Of a DNA stretch of 64,000 nucleotides, positions 9,067-23,466 are shown piece by piece. The stretch comes from Enterobacter quasihormaechei. GTDB lineage: Bacteria > Pseudomonadota > Gammaproteobacteria > Enterobacterales > Enterobacteriaceae. How positions within the stretch are numbered: the first letter of the stretch is position 1; each line of letters opens with the position of its first letter. The stretch lies in assembly GCF_004331385.1 (NCBI RefSeq), contig NZ_SJON01000015.1, positions 1 through 64,000 of the forward strand. Direction: 5' to 3'. Both the position numbers and the translations under genes were made by a program. Below the pieces are notes generated by a model. That model was not told the origin of the DNA. It saw nothing but the letters and a program-made list of their open reading frames with translations, and searched no databases.

Positions 9067-10106
9067 ACAGTATGCGCCGGCGATTAATGGTGTTGCTGGC
9101 GGTGATACTGCTCTTTTTTCAACTGATTAGCGTGGTCTGGCTATGGCATGAGAGCCGCGAGCAAATCGGTTTTCTGGTGAACGAAACGTTGTCTGCAAAA
9201 GCGCGCAACAACCATGTTGAAAAAGAGATCCGCGAAGCCATTGCCTCTCTGCTGGTCCCTTCTCTGGTGATGGTCGGATTTACCCTGTTTTTCTCATTCT
9301 GGGCAGTCACCTGGATCACCCGGCCACTCAACCAACTTCGCGCCAGCCTTGCGAACCGCTCGGCGGATAATCTGACTCCCCTGCCGATGTATTCGGATAT
9401 GGAAGAGATAGGCGCAGTAACCGCGTCGCTCAATCAACTGCTTGCCCGGCTGGACCACACTATCCAGCAGGAACGCCTGTTCACCGCCGATGCGGCGCAT
9501 GAATTACGAACGCCGCTTGCGGGGATCAGGCTTCATCTGGAGCTGATGGCCCAGTCCGGTTCTCCGCAGGCCACGCCACTCATAAGCCGTATCGACCAGC
9601 TGATGCATACGGTAGAACAGCTGCTGATGCTGGCGCGTGCCGGCCAGGCGATGGCCAGCGGCCATTACGATACCGTGAACTGGACAGAGACTATCATCGC
9701 CCCGCTCAGGCTGGAACATGAAGCTAAAGAGCATACGGTGATATGGCCTGCTGAAAGCACGCTGACGGTGCAGGGAGATGCCGTTCTGTTACGTCTGATG
9801 TTAAGGAACCTTCTGGAGAATGCCGCCCGCTACAGCCCGGCAGGCACAACCATTGAAGTGGCATTAACGGCGACGGAAGGCGGTACCCGGGTCAGCGTTA
9901 CCGATCAGGGGCCGGGTATAGATGAGGCGCACCGACAGTCGATTACCGAACCTTTCCGACGCCTCGACCAGCGCTACGGCGGCAGCGGCCTTGGGCTGAG
10001 TATTGTACAGCGTATCGTGCAGCTCCATCATGGTCATTTAACGCTGGAAAACGGTGCTGAGGGCGGCTTAATCGCCAGCTGCTGGCTACCCGCGAAGATA
10101 GGATAA
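9063..10106 (+). CDS. pmrB: Sensor histidine kinase, PmrB/BasS-like
   Basis: 347 aa, overlapping pmrA by 4 bp (ATGA). Two membrane helices (about 8-28 and 64-85) enclose a short periplasmic loop carrying two ExxE motifs, E30-S-R-E33 and E55-I-R-E58, the kind used by Salmonella PmrB to sense Fe(III) and Al(III). Then follow HAMP, DHp with H146 (DAAHELRTPLAG), the N box LLENAARYSP, and G boxes DQGPGID and GGSGLGLSI. Ligand is inferred from the loop. The gene ends in a terminator shared with obgE. Confidence 0.85.
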   Translation: MNSMRRRLMVLLAVILLFFQLISVVWLWHESREQIGFLVNETLSAKARNNHVEKEIREAIASLLVPSLVMVGFTLFFSFWAVTWITRPLNQLRASLANRSADNLTPLPMYSDMEEIGAVTASLNQLLARLDHTIQQERLFTADAAHELRTPLAGIRLHLELMAQSGSPQATPLISRIDQLMHTVEQLLMLARAGQAMASGHYDTVNWTETIIAPLRLEHEAKEHTVIWPAESTLTVQGDAVLLRLMLRNLLENAARYSPAGTTIEVALTATEGGTRVSVTDQGPGIDEAHRQSITEPFRRLDQRYGGSGLGLSIVQRIVQLHHGHLTLENGAEGGLIASCWLPAKIG

Positions 10107-10127
10107 AAAAGCCCCGTAAGGGGCTTT
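10105..10127. terminator. Convergent terminator, pmrB and obgE
   Basis: AAAAAAGCCCC-GTAA-GGGGCTTT: a short, strong stem with A on one side and T on the other, overlapping the pmrB stop and lying 10 bases from the obgE stop. It can serve both strands. Confidence 0.88.
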
Positions 10128-10136
10128 ATGCAGGGC

Positions 10137-11327
<1,191 letters not shown>

Positions 11328-12293
11328 TCATTCGCCTGAGCGGGGGACTATTACAACCGCTTCATTTTTGCGCCAACGTCCCCAGAGACGATGACCAATG
11401 GCGGAATACATCGCGCCCGCAACCACGACAAACGCACCGAGATAACCCAACAGGTTGAGCATCGGCTTGACGAAGACATCGGGCCAGGCCATTGATAACA
11501 AATCTGAAAATAACAGCGTAAACAGCGGGGTAAGCGTGATTAGGGCGCTCACCTGTGCTGCCTGCCAGCGCGCCATGGCTTCCGCCAGCGCGCCATAACC
11601 AATCAGCGTATTCAGCCCACAAAAAATGAGGCACGCCAGTTGCCAGTCGCTGAGCTGGGTAATCACACCCGGCTTCGCTAACGGCAATAATGCCAGTGTA
11701 CACAAAGTGTACAGCAAAAAGAGGATCTGCTGTGAGGCAAGACGGCGCAATAACACCTTTTGCGCGACGCCATAACTCACCCAGACCGTTGCTGCACCCA
11801 CCCCGAAAATGACACCCCAGGTGTAATCCGTCAGGCGGGTAAAAATCTCGATCAGGCTGGTGTTAAAGAACATCACCAGACCGCAAAGCAGCATGCTTGC
11901 CCCGATGATCTGCGTGCCGCGCATCTTCTCCTTGAGGATAAAGACGCTGGCGACCATCATGCCGACCGGTGAAAGTTGCCCAATCACCTGCGACGCTGTA
12001 GGGCTAAGATATTGCAGGGAGGAGCTGAACAGAATGAAGTTCCCGAACAGACCGCCCGTTGCGATAGCCAGTAATACCAGCCAGCGCGGTTTTCGGAAGA
12101 TGCGCAGCGGTGGCAGCTTACCTTTGACGGCCAGAATGGCGCCCAGGCCAATGCTTGCCATCAGGAAGCGATAAAACACCACCGTAGGCGGTTCCATCAC
12201 TTCCAGTACCTGCTTCATTGCAATTGGCAGCGCACCCCAGCACATTGCGGTAGTGAGCGCCAAAAGAATACCAATGCCGGCCTGCTGCTTCAT
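11328..12293 (-). CDS. yhbE: EamA-family inner membrane transporter YhbE
   Basis: 321 aa, as in E. coli. A drug/metabolite transporter superfamily protein with about ten hydrophobic helices in two EamA repeats (roughly residues 6-145 and 155-290); the substrate is unknown. The start at 12293 (MKQQAGIGILLALTTA) is chosen over an ATG 19 codons upstream, which would run through the rpmA terminator region. It lies between rpmA and obgE, with only 15 bp to obgE. Confidence 0.93.
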   Translation of the reverse strand: MKQQAGIGILLALTTAMCWGALPIAMKQVLEVMEPPTVVFYRFLMASIGLGAILAVKGKLPPLRIFRKPRWLVLLAIATGGLFGNFILFSSSLQYLSPTASQVIGQLSPVGMMVASVFILKEKMRGTQIIGASMLLCGLVMFFNTSLIEIFTRLTDYTWGVIFGVGAATVWVSYGVAQKVLLRRLASQQILFLLYTLCTLALLPLAKPGVITQLSDWQLACLIFCGLNTLIGYGALAEAMARWQAAQVSALITLTPLFTLLFSDLLSMAWPDVFVKPMLNLLGYLGAFVVVAGAMYSAIGHRLWGRWRKNEAVVIVPRSGE

Positions 12294-12332
12294 GCCCGTT
12301 TTCCCTACAGAAAATTTTCCGGGTTTCCAATG

Positions 12333-12363
12333 TAAAAAGCCCCGCAACACGTTGCGGGGCTTT
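12333..12363 (-). terminator. Terminator after rpmA
   Basis: The minus strand reads AAAGCCCCGCAACGTGTTGCGGGGC followed by TTTTTAC. It lies 25 bases past the rpmA stop and 40 before the yhbE start, and would separate the ribosomal-protein message from yhbE-obgE or attenuate it. Confidence 0.9.
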
Positions 12364-12388
12364 AATCCGTTACCGGACCGAGAAAACC

Positions 12389-12646
<258 letters not shown>

Positions 12647-12665
12647 TTAAATCTCTCCTCAGGTC

Positions 12666-13031
<366 letters not shown>

Positions 13032-13234
13032 TCACAATAGGGCGCGAATATTACGCAAAACGCGAGCCTTTGACAAGTGCTACCATCAATACATGAAGAA
13101 AAAAAACACAACACGTACGGTAACGTTTATCTGAGCCGTTTTTTCAGTACAATCAGCAATACTATTTATAAACCGAAACCCTTTGTGTACCCATCTCGTG
13201 TGGGATAAACAGGATAAAAAGCCCGGCTTTTGCG

Positions 13235-14206
13235 ATGAATTTAGAAAAAATCAATGAGTTAACCGCGCAAGATATGGCGGGTGTGAATGCAGCAATCCTG
13301 GAGCAACTCAACTCTGACGTTCAGCTGATCAATCAGTTGGGCTATTACATCGTCAGCGGCGGCGGTAAACGTATTCGTCCGATGATTGCCATTCTGGCCG
13401 CACGCGCGGTTGGCTATCAGGGGAACGCCCACGTCACAATCGCGGCGCTGATCGAATTTATCCACACCGCCACCCTGCTTCACGACGATGTTGTGGATGA
13501 ATCAGACATGCGTCGGGGTAAAGCCACCGCCAACGCCGCGTTTGGTAATGCGGCAAGCGTTCTGGTCGGGGATTTTATCTATACCCGCGCTTTCCAGATG
13601 ATGACCAGCCTTGGCTCGCTGAAGGTGCTGGAAGTGATGTCAGAAGCGGTGAACGTTATCGCTGAAGGTGAAGTCCTACAGTTGATGAACGTTAACGACC
13701 CGGACATCACCGAAGAAAACTACATGCGGGTGATTTACAGCAAGACCGCACGTCTGTTTGAAGCCGCTGCGCAGTGCTCCGGGATTCTGGCAGGCTGTAG
13801 CGAAGCGCAGGAAAAAGGGCTTCAGGACTATGGCCGCTATCTCGGTACCGCATTCCAGCTGATTGATGATTTGCTGGACTACAGCGCGGATGGCGAAACG
13901 CTCGGTAAAAACGTCGGTGATGACCTGAACGAAGGCAAGCCAACGCTGCCGCTGCTCCACGCGATGCACAATGGCACACCGGATCAGGCGAAAATGATCC
14001 GCGAGGCTATCGAGCAGGGAAATGGTCGCCATCTTCTGGAACCAGTACTGGAAACAATGGCAGTCTGTGGCTCCCTGGAATGGACGCGTCAGCGTGCAGA
14101 AGAAGAAGCAGACAAAGCCATCGCCGCCATTCAGGTCATTCCTGACAGCCCATGGCGTGATGCGCTAATCGGCCTCGCGCACATCGCCGTCCAGCGCGAT
14201 CGTTAA
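13235..14206 (+). CDS. ispB: Octaprenyl diphosphate synthase
   Basis: 323 aa, as E. coli IspB. It extends farnesyl diphosphate with isopentenyl diphosphate to the C40 side chain of ubiquinone and menaquinone. The first Asp-rich motif is HDDVVDESD (near residue 84) and the second is DDLLDYSAD. The gene is divergent from rplU. Confidence 0.97.
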   Translation: MNLEKINELTAQDMAGVNAAILEQLNSDVQLINQLGYYIVSGGGKRIRPMIAILAARAVGYQGNAHVTIAALIEFIHTATLLHDDVVDESDMRRGKATANAAFGNAASVLVGDFIYTRAFQMMTSLGSLKVLEVMSEAVNVIAEGEVLQLMNVNDPDITEENYMRVIYSKTARLFEAAAQCSGILAGCSEAQEKGLQDYGRYLGTAFQLIDDLLDYSADGETLGKNVGDDLNEGKPTLPLLHAMHNGTPDQAKMIREAIEQGNGRHLLEPVLETMAVCGSLEWTRQRAEEEADKAIAAIQVIPDSPWRDALIGLAHIAVQRDR

Positions 14207-14217
14207 TCCCCTCCTCG

Positions 14218-14240
14218 TCTCCCTGCGCTCCGCAGGGAGA
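14218..14240 (+). terminator. Hairpin after ispB
   Basis: Perfect 10-bp stem TCTCCCTGCG/CGCAGGGAGA with a 3-base loop, 12 bases past the ispB stop. The U run after it is short (TTCC), so this may be a weak or Rho-assisted terminator. Confidence 0.65.
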
Positions 14241-14434
14241 TTCCAGTACGCGCCAGTAAATTACATTTCCGTGTAAGCTCATCAGGTTACAGGCCGCATG
14301 TATAAAGCCATGCCTTATTCTGAATATTGCTTATCGTAACATGAACTTTTTAGAACAGATGTTCTAAGTGAGTATAGTAATGCTGTCTTTTCACACGAAA
14401 AGGCGTGGACGATAACGAACACAAGGACAGCATT

Positions 14435-14722
14435 ATGGATACAAAATTCATCGACTGGCATTCTGCTGACATTATTGCGGCACTGCGTAAAAAAGGGACA
14501 TCGCTGGCTGCCGAATCACGTCGCAACGGGTTGAGCTCGTCGACGCTGGCAAATGCACTGACCCGCCCATGGCCGAAGGGGGAGCTGATTATCGCGAGAG
14601 CGCTGGATACGCATCCGTGGGTGATATGGCCGTCACGCTACCACGATCCCATTACCCATGAATTTATCGACAGAACGCGCATGATGCGTCAGAGCAAAAC
14701 GAAGAAAGCACATCAGGACTGA
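14435..14722 (+). CDS. sfsB: Ner-like DNA-binding transcriptional regulator SfsB
   Basis: 95 aa (E. coli SfsB/Nlp 92). Resembles the Ner repressor of phage Mu; in E. coli extra copies activate maltose genes without cAMP-CRP. A helix-turn-helix covers about residues 22-45 (SLAAESRRNGLSSSTLANAL). The start at 14435 has AAGGA eight bases upstream; ten open codons before it are not conserved. The C-terminus is more basic than in E. coli. Confidence 0.93.
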   Translation: MDTKFIDWHSADIIAALRKKGTSLAAESRRNGLSSSTLANALTRPWPKGELIIARALDTHPWVIWPSRYHDPITHEFIDRTRMMRQSKTKKAHQD

Positions 14723-14785
14723 TGCACCGGGATTTACAGGAACAGCAATCCCCCGGCCTGTTCTGGCAGGGGGGTGCCGGAACGA

Positions 14786-16350
<1,565 letters not shown>

Positions 16351-16420
16351 GGGGTCTACATCATCTGATAGTGAAAACAAGCCCAACATCTTAGAGCAAA
16401 GTGGCGCGGTCTTAAACAAG

Positions 16421-16456
16421 CAAAAAGCCCCGACGCGTAAACTGTCGGGGCTTTCG
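16421..16456 (-). terminator. Terminator of the mla operon
   Basis: Minus strand: GAAAGCCCCGACA...TGTCGGGG-like stem ending in GCTTTTTG, 20 bases past the mlaB stop. It separates mlaFEDCB from ibaG-murA. Confidence 0.88.
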
Positions 16457-16476
16457 GAAGTAACGTACTGAAAAAA

Positions 16477-16769
16477 TTAGCGAGGTAATACGTCTTCGGG
16501 CAAATTGTAAAGCTGTGCAAGGGTGACGACGTTGTCGCTTACCCCCGTCAGGGTGACGCTGCTCCCCTGCTTTTTGCCCGTGGCAACCAGGTGCGCCAGC
16601 AGCGCAATACCGGCGGTATCTACCCGCGTGACGCCATGTAGATCAATCCGCGTCACGCCCTGCATCGCGTCATGGCGAGCGTCCCACAGCGGGTTAAGCA
16701 GATCCTGATCCAGCTCTCCCGTCAGCGTCAGCGTCTCGCCGTCTCGCGCCCAGCTAAGCTGCTGCGACA

Positions 16770-16770
<1 letters not shown>
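16477..16770 (-). CDS. mlaB: MlaB, STAS-domain subunit of the phospholipid ABC complex
   Basis: 97 aa, one STAS domain with the conserved DTAGIALLAHL segment near residue 52. MlaB binds MlaF in the cytoplasm and is needed for assembly and activity of the MlaFEDB complex that maintains outer-membrane lipid asymmetry. Its start overlaps the mlaC stop by one base. Confidence 0.95.
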
Positions 16771-17423
<653 letters not shown>

Positions 17424-17972
17424 TTAATTCGTCGCGCCTGGCGTCGGTTCGACGTTGGTGTGGTCTTCACTCTGCGCAGGGGCATCGTCAGACTTTTTAT
17501 CATCCCCTTTACTGTTGTAAAGGAACTGACCAATCATATCTTCCAGCACCATCGCTGACTTGGTATCCTGGATTACGCTACCGTCTTTAAGGATAGACGT
17601 TCCCAGCTCAGGATCTTCAAAACCAACGTTGAGGGCCAGATATTGCTCCCCCAGCAGGCCAGAAGTGCGGATAGAGAGCGAGCTGGTGTCAGGAATGTGG
17701 TTATAGCGCTCTTCGATATCCATCGCGACGCGCGGCAGATACGTTTTTTCATCAAGCGTAATGTCCGCTACACGTCCGATGACGACGCCACCAATACGCA
17801 CCGGCGAGCGCGCCTTCAGGCCGCCGATATTATCGAAGGTCGCGTAGACGCGATACGTCGGCTCGGCGCGAACAGAGGTAATGTCCGCCGCTCGCAGGCA
17901 GATGAACAGCGCGGCCAGCAGCGCCAGAAGCAGAAACACGCCAACCCAAATTTCATTTTTTCTCGTTTGCAT
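17424..17972 (-). CDS. mlaD: MlaD, MCE-domain subunit of the phospholipid ABC complex
   Basis: 182 aa (E. coli 183). One N-terminal transmembrane helix (about 7-26), then a single MCE domain (about 38-116) with the hallmark GGLKARSPVRIGGVVIGRV, then a helical region and an acidic tail that differs from E. coli. It forms a hexameric ring above MlaE. The start at 17972 (MQTRKNEIWVG) is chosen over an ATG five codons upstream inside mlaE. Confidence 0.97.
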   Translation of the reverse strand: MQTRKNEIWVGVFLLLALLAALFICLRAADITSVRAEPTYRVYATFDNIGGLKARSPVRIGGVVIGRVADITLDEKTYLPRVAMDIEERYNHIPDTSSLSIRTSGLLGEQYLALNVGFEDPELGTSILKDGSVIQDTKSAMVLEDMIGQFLYNSKGDDKKSDDAPAQSEDHTNVEPTPGATN

Positions 17973-17976
17973 GAAC

Positions 17977-19579
<1,603 letters not shown>

Positions 19580-19806
19580 TTATGGTTCCTTACTTACCTT
19601 GCTTCACGGCTGGCATGAAGCGTAAATCAGCCCTAAACCCCGCATTTTTACAGAATATTCACTATTGGGGTTAGCTAAAGCTGGCATTTGTTTTACTTTT
19701 CCGGCGCATAAAGTCAAAATTAGGAATTCGTCACGTCTCAGACTTCATCTGGCGCCAGAATCCGTGCGCAGTGGACCAGCGAGTATACCTGAAGAAAGGA
19801 CTTTTG

Positions 19807-20784
19807 ATGCTTTTAGCAACAGCACTGTTAATAATTGGTTTACTGTTGGTGGTCTACAGTGCTGACCGTTTGGTCTTTGCCGCATCCATTCTTTGTCGTC
19901 TCATTGGCATGCCGCCCATCATTATCGGGATGACGGTGGTCAGTGTAGGCACATCGCTTCCTGAAATCATTGTTTCTGTTTCAGCCTCGCTGCATGGTCA
20001 GGTCGACCTCGCTATCGGCACCGCGATTGGCTCTAACATCGTCAATATATTACTGATTTTAGGCTTAGCCGCATTGCTGCATCCATTTCGCGTCCATTCT
20101 GATGTTTTGCGCCGCGAATTGCCGCTAATGTTAGTCGTTAGCCTGCTGGCTGGCTACGTGCTTTACGACGGGGTGCTGAGCATTGATGACGGTATATTCC
20201 TGCTCGCCCTGGCCGGGATCTGGTTGCTTTACAGCGTGAAAATCGCGCGTCTGGCGGAAAAACAGGGCAACGATAGCCTCACGCGTGAGCATCTCGCCGA
20301 GCTGCCCAGGGAAGGCACCTTACCCGTCGCCCTGCTGTGGCTGGGCGTCGCGTTGATCATCATGCCGATGGCCACGCGGATGGTCGTCGACAACGCGACG
20401 GTACTGGCGAACGCGTTTGCGATGAGCGAACTGACAATCGGTCTGACGGTCATCGCCATCGGCACCAGCCTGCCAGAGCTGGCCACCGCCATCGCCGGGG
20501 CGCGTAAAGGTGAAGATGATATCGCCATCGGCAATATCATTGGCTCTAATATTTTCAATATCGCGATCGTGACGGGTCTGCCGGCGCTGATCTCGCCGGG
20601 GCCGTTTAACCCCATGGTCTTCACGCGCGATTACGGTGTGATGCTGCTGGTCAGCGTCATTTTCGCCCTGCTCTGCTGGCGGCGAAAAGAGCAGATCGGC
20701 AAAGGCGCAGGCGCGCTGCTGACGGGTGGATTTATCGTATGGCTGGCGATGCTGTACTGGCTCTCGCCACTTCTCTCTGGGTAA
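19807..20784 (+). CDS. yrbG: Calcium/sodium:proton antiporter-like protein YrbG
   Basis: 325 aa. CaCA-family membrane protein with two inverted repeats; the alpha-repeat motifs SVGTSLPEIIVS (residues about 49-60) and AIGTSLPELATA (about 218-229) with following GSNIVNI/GSNIFNI are intact. The E. coli homologue's physiological role is unclear. The start at 19807 (MLLATALLIIG) has AAGGA eight bases upstream. First gene of the kds-lpt cluster. Confidence 0.94.
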   Translation: MLLATALLIIGLLLVVYSADRLVFAASILCRLIGMPPIIIGMTVVSVGTSLPEIIVSVSASLHGQVDLAIGTAIGSNIVNILLILGLAALLHPFRVHSDVLRRELPLMLVVSLLAGYVLYDGVLSIDDGIFLLALAGIWLLYSVKIARLAEKQGNDSLTREHLAELPREGTLPVALLWLGVALIIMPMATRMVVDNATVLANAFAMSELTIGLTVIAIGTSLPELATAIAGARKGEDDIAIGNIIGSNIFNIAIVTGLPALISPGPFNPMVFTRDYGVMLLVSVIFALLCWRRKEQIGKGAGALLTGGFIVWLAMLYWLSPLLSG

Positions 20785-20797
20785 ACGGAAACGCATT

Positions 20798-21784
20798 ATG
20801 TCGCAAATAGAATTGCAGCCGGGTTTTGACTTTCAGAAAGCAGGCAAAGACGTTCTGGAGATTGAACGTGAAGGTCTGGCGCAGTTAGATCAGTACATTA
20901 ATCAGGATTTTAGTCTGGCCTGTGAGAAAATGTTCTACTGTGCCGGTAAAGTCGTGGTGATGGGGATGGGCAAGTCTGGCCATATCGGGCGCAAAATGGC
21001 GGCGACCTTTGCCAGCACCGGCACCTCGTCCTTCTTCGTTCATCCGGGTGAAGCCGCGCACGGTGACCTCGGGATGGTTACGCCGCAGGACGTGGTTATT
21101 GCGCTGTCTAACTCCGGGGAATCGAATGAGATCCTGGCGTTGATCCCGGTGCTCAAGCGCCTGCACGTCCCGCTGATTTGCATGACCAGCCGCCCGGAAA
21201 GCAGCATGGCGCGTGCGGCAGATATTCACCTGTGCGTGAGGGTGCCGAAAGAGGCCTGTCCGCTGGGACTGGCCCCGACCTCCAGCACCACCGCCGCGCT
21301 GGTGATGGGCGATGCCCTTGCCGTTGCGCTGCTGGAAGCCCGCGGTTTTACGCCTGAAGATTTCGCCCTGTCTCACCCCGGCGGCGCGCTCGGGCGCAAA
21401 CTGCTGCTGCGGGTTAACGATATTATGCACACCGGGGATGAAATCCCGCACGTCAGCAAAGAGGCTTCTCTGCGCGACGCGTTGCTGGAAATCACCCGCA
21501 AAAACCTGGGCATGACGGTCATCTGTGACGACCTGATGAAGATTCAGGGCATTTTCACCGACGGTGACCTGCGCCGGGTGTTCGATATGGGTGTGGATGT
21601 CCGAACGCTGGGCATCGCGGACGTGATGACGCCAGGCGGGATCCGCGTCCGTCCGGGCACGCTGGCGGTCGATGTGCTGAACCTGATGCAGTCCCGTCAT
21701 ATCACCTCAGTGATGGTTGCCGATGGCGACCAACTGCTGGGTGTGGTACATATGCATGATCTGCTGCGCGCAGGCGTAGTGTAA
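20798..21784 (+). CDS. kdsD: D-arabinose 5-phosphate isomerase
   Basis: 328 aa, as E. coli KdsD. Interconverts ribulose-5-phosphate and arabinose-5-phosphate, the first step of Kdo synthesis for LPS. An SIS domain (about 40-180, with GMGKSGHIGRKMAATFAS and LSNSGESNE) is followed by two CBS domains (about 205-328). The start at 20798 is supported by alignment and a GGAA upstream; the 24 codons before it lie inside yrbG. Ends one base into the kdsC leader. Confidence 0.97.
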   Translation: MSQIELQPGFDFQKAGKDVLEIEREGLAQLDQYINQDFSLACEKMFYCAGKVVVMGMGKSGHIGRKMAATFASTGTSSFFVHPGEAAHGDLGMVTPQDVVIALSNSGESNEILALIPVLKRLHVPLICMTSRPESSMARAADIHLCVRVPKEACPLGLAPTSSTTAALVMGDALAVALLEARGFTPEDFALSHPGGALGRKLLLRVNDIMHTGDEIPHVSKEASLRDALLEITRKNLGMTVICDDLMKIQGIFTDGDLRRVFDMGVDVRTLGIADVMTPGGIRVRPGTLAVDVLNLMQSRHITSVMVADGDQLLGVVHMHDLLRAGVV

Positions 21785-21798
21785 TGAAGGATAAGACA

Positions 21799-22365
21799 AT
21801 GAGTAATGCGGGTGCATCCCTTGCAACCTGTTATGGCCCGGTGAGCGCCCTGATGATGGCAAAGGCGGAAACTATCCGCCTGCTGATCCTCGATGTAGAC
21901 GGCGTGCTTTCCGACGGTCTGATTTATATGGGCAATAACGGCGAAGAGCTGAAAGCCTTTAACGTTCGCGACGGTTACGGTATCCGCTGTGCGCTCACGT
22001 CCGGTATTGACGTTGCAATCATCACCGGGCGGAAAGCTAAACTGGTAGAAGATCGGTGTGAAACGCTGGGCATTACGCATCTCTATCAGGGACAGTCTGA
22101 TAAGATGGTAGCCTTCCGGGATTTGCTGGAAAAACTGGCCATTGCGCCAGAGAATGTGGCGTACGTCGGGGATGATTTGATCGACTGGCCAGTGATGGCG
22201 GAGGTGGGTCTGAGCATTGCCGTGGCTGACGCACACCCGCTGCTGATCCCGCGTGCTGATTACGTTACCCATATTCACGGTGGCCGCGGTGCCGTGCGTG
22301 AAGTCTGCGATCTGCTTCTGCTGGCGCAGGGCAAGCTTGATGAGGCGAAAGGGCAATCGATATGA
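21799..22365 (+). CDS. kdsC: 3-deoxy-D-manno-octulosonate 8-phosphate phosphatase
   Basis: 188 aa, HAD superfamily without a large cap, acting as a tetramer. Nucleophile motif DVDGVLSDG, then TGRKAKLVEDRC and GDDLIDWPVM. It removes phosphate from Kdo-8-P. An ATG at 21784 is in frame, but the one at 21799 has AAGGA eight bases upstream and matches the family start MSNAGASLATCYG. It overlaps lptC by 4 bp. Confidence 0.97.
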   Translation: MSNAGASLATCYGPVSALMMAKAETIRLLILDVDGVLSDGLIYMGNNGEELKAFNVRDGYGIRCALTSGIDVAIITGRKAKLVEDRCETLGITHLYQGQSDKMVAFRDLLEKLAIAPENVAYVGDDLIDWPVMAEVGLSIAVADAHPLLIPRADYVTHIHGGRGAVREVCDLLLLAQGKLDEAKGQSI

Positions 22366-22937
22366 GTAAAACCAGACGTTGGGTTATCATTCTGCTTTCG
22401 CTTGTCGTCCTGATCCTGATTGGCGTGAACCTCGCCGACCGCGATGATACGCAAACGGAAGTGGTCAACACGAGCGACCCGACCTACAAAAGCGATCGCA
22501 GCGATACCGTGGTCTATAGCCCGGAAGGCGCACTGAACTATCGCCTGATTGCTCAGCATGTCGAATATTTTTCAGATGACGGTGTTTCGTGGTTTACCCA
22601 GCCGGTGCTGACCACCTTTGATACCGACAAAGTGCCGACGTGGTCGATCAAGTCTGACCGGGCAAAACTGACAAATGACCGTATGCTTTATCTGTATGGT
22701 CACGTTGAGGTCAACGCCCTGACCGCTGACGCTCAACTGCGCAAAATTACGACCGATAACGCCCAGATCAACCTGGTCACCCAGGATGTCACGTCGCAGG
22801 ATTTAGTCACCCTGTATGGCACAACATTTAATTCCAGCGGTTTAAGAATGCGCGGGAACTTACGCAGCAAAAACGCCGAGCTGATTGAAAAGGTTAGAAC
22901 CTCCTATGAAATTCAAAACAAACAAACTCAGCCTTAA
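22362..22937 (+). CDS. lptC: LPS export protein LptC
   Basis: 191 aa. One N-terminal membrane helix (about 7-25), then a periplasmic beta-jellyroll (OstA-like) domain. It receives LPS from LptB2FG and passes it to LptA. It overlaps both kdsC (4 bp) and lptA (32 bp), indicating coupled translation. In E. coli a sigma-E promoter for lptAB lies within lptC; I cannot confirm one here. Confidence 0.96.
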   Translation: MSKTRRWVIILLSLVVLILIGVNLADRDDTQTEVVNTSDPTYKSDRSDTVVYSPEGALNYRLIAQHVEYFSDDGVSWFTQPVLTTFDTDKVPTWSIKSDRAKLTNDRMLYLYGHVEVNALTADAQLRKITTDNAQINLVTQDVTSQDLVTLYGTTFNSSGLRMRGNLRSKNAELIEKVRTSYEIQNKQTQP

Positions 22938-23460
22938 AGTTGTTATCGCCAGCGCGCTGCTGGCGGCCAGTCTTCCCGCGCTTGCTGTGACTGGCGACAC
23001 CGAGCAGCCGATTCATATCGAATCTGATACGCAGTCTCTGGATATGCAGGGTAACGTCGTTACCTTTACCGGCAACGTCGTCGTGACCCAGGGCACCATC
23101 AAAATCAATGCCGACAAAGTGGTCGTTACCCGTCCGGGCGGCGAGCAGGGCAAAGAGATTATTGATGGTTATGGCAACCCGGCCACGTTCTACCAGATGC
23201 AGGACAACGGCAAGCCGGTAAAAGGCCATGCCTCGCATATGCACTACGAACTGGCGAAGGATCTGGTCATCCTGACCGGTAATGCTTACCTGGAACAGCT
23301 GGACAGCAACATCAAAGGCGACAAGATCACCTATCTGGTGAAAGAGCAGAAAATGCAGGCCTCCAGCGAAAAAGGTAAACGCGTCACTACCGTGCTCGTG
23401 CCTTCGCAGTTGCAGGACAAGAACAACGGTCAGGCTCCGGCACAGAAAAAGAGTAACTAA
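22906..23460 (+). CDS. lptA: Periplasmic LPS-binding protein LptA
   Basis: 184 aa (E. coli 185). A signal peptide ends at ALA near residue 27; then an OstA/LptA beta-jellyroll that oligomerises into the periplasmic bridge to LptD. The tail QNGQAPAQKKSN-like region is basic. The start at 22906 (MKFKTNKLSLK) is preceded by a CCTCCT-rich stretch; an ATG seven codons upstream lies within lptC and is not conserved. Confidence 0.97.
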   Translation: MKFKTNKLSLKVVIASALLAASLPALAVTGDTEQPIHIESDTQSLDMQGNVVTFTGNVVVTQGTIKINADKVVVTRPGGEQGKEIIDGYGNPATFYQMQDNGKPVKGHASHMHYELAKDLVILTGNAYLEQLDSNIKGDKITYLVKEQKMQASSEKGKRVTTVLVPSQLQDKNNGQAPAQKKSN

Positions 23461-23466
23461 TTCGTT

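Noticed and set aside
14738-14783. Terminator between sfsB and murA
   Set aside because: Several C- and G-runs could pair (for example CCCCC with GGGGGG), but no clean stem with a U tract could be fixed by eye.
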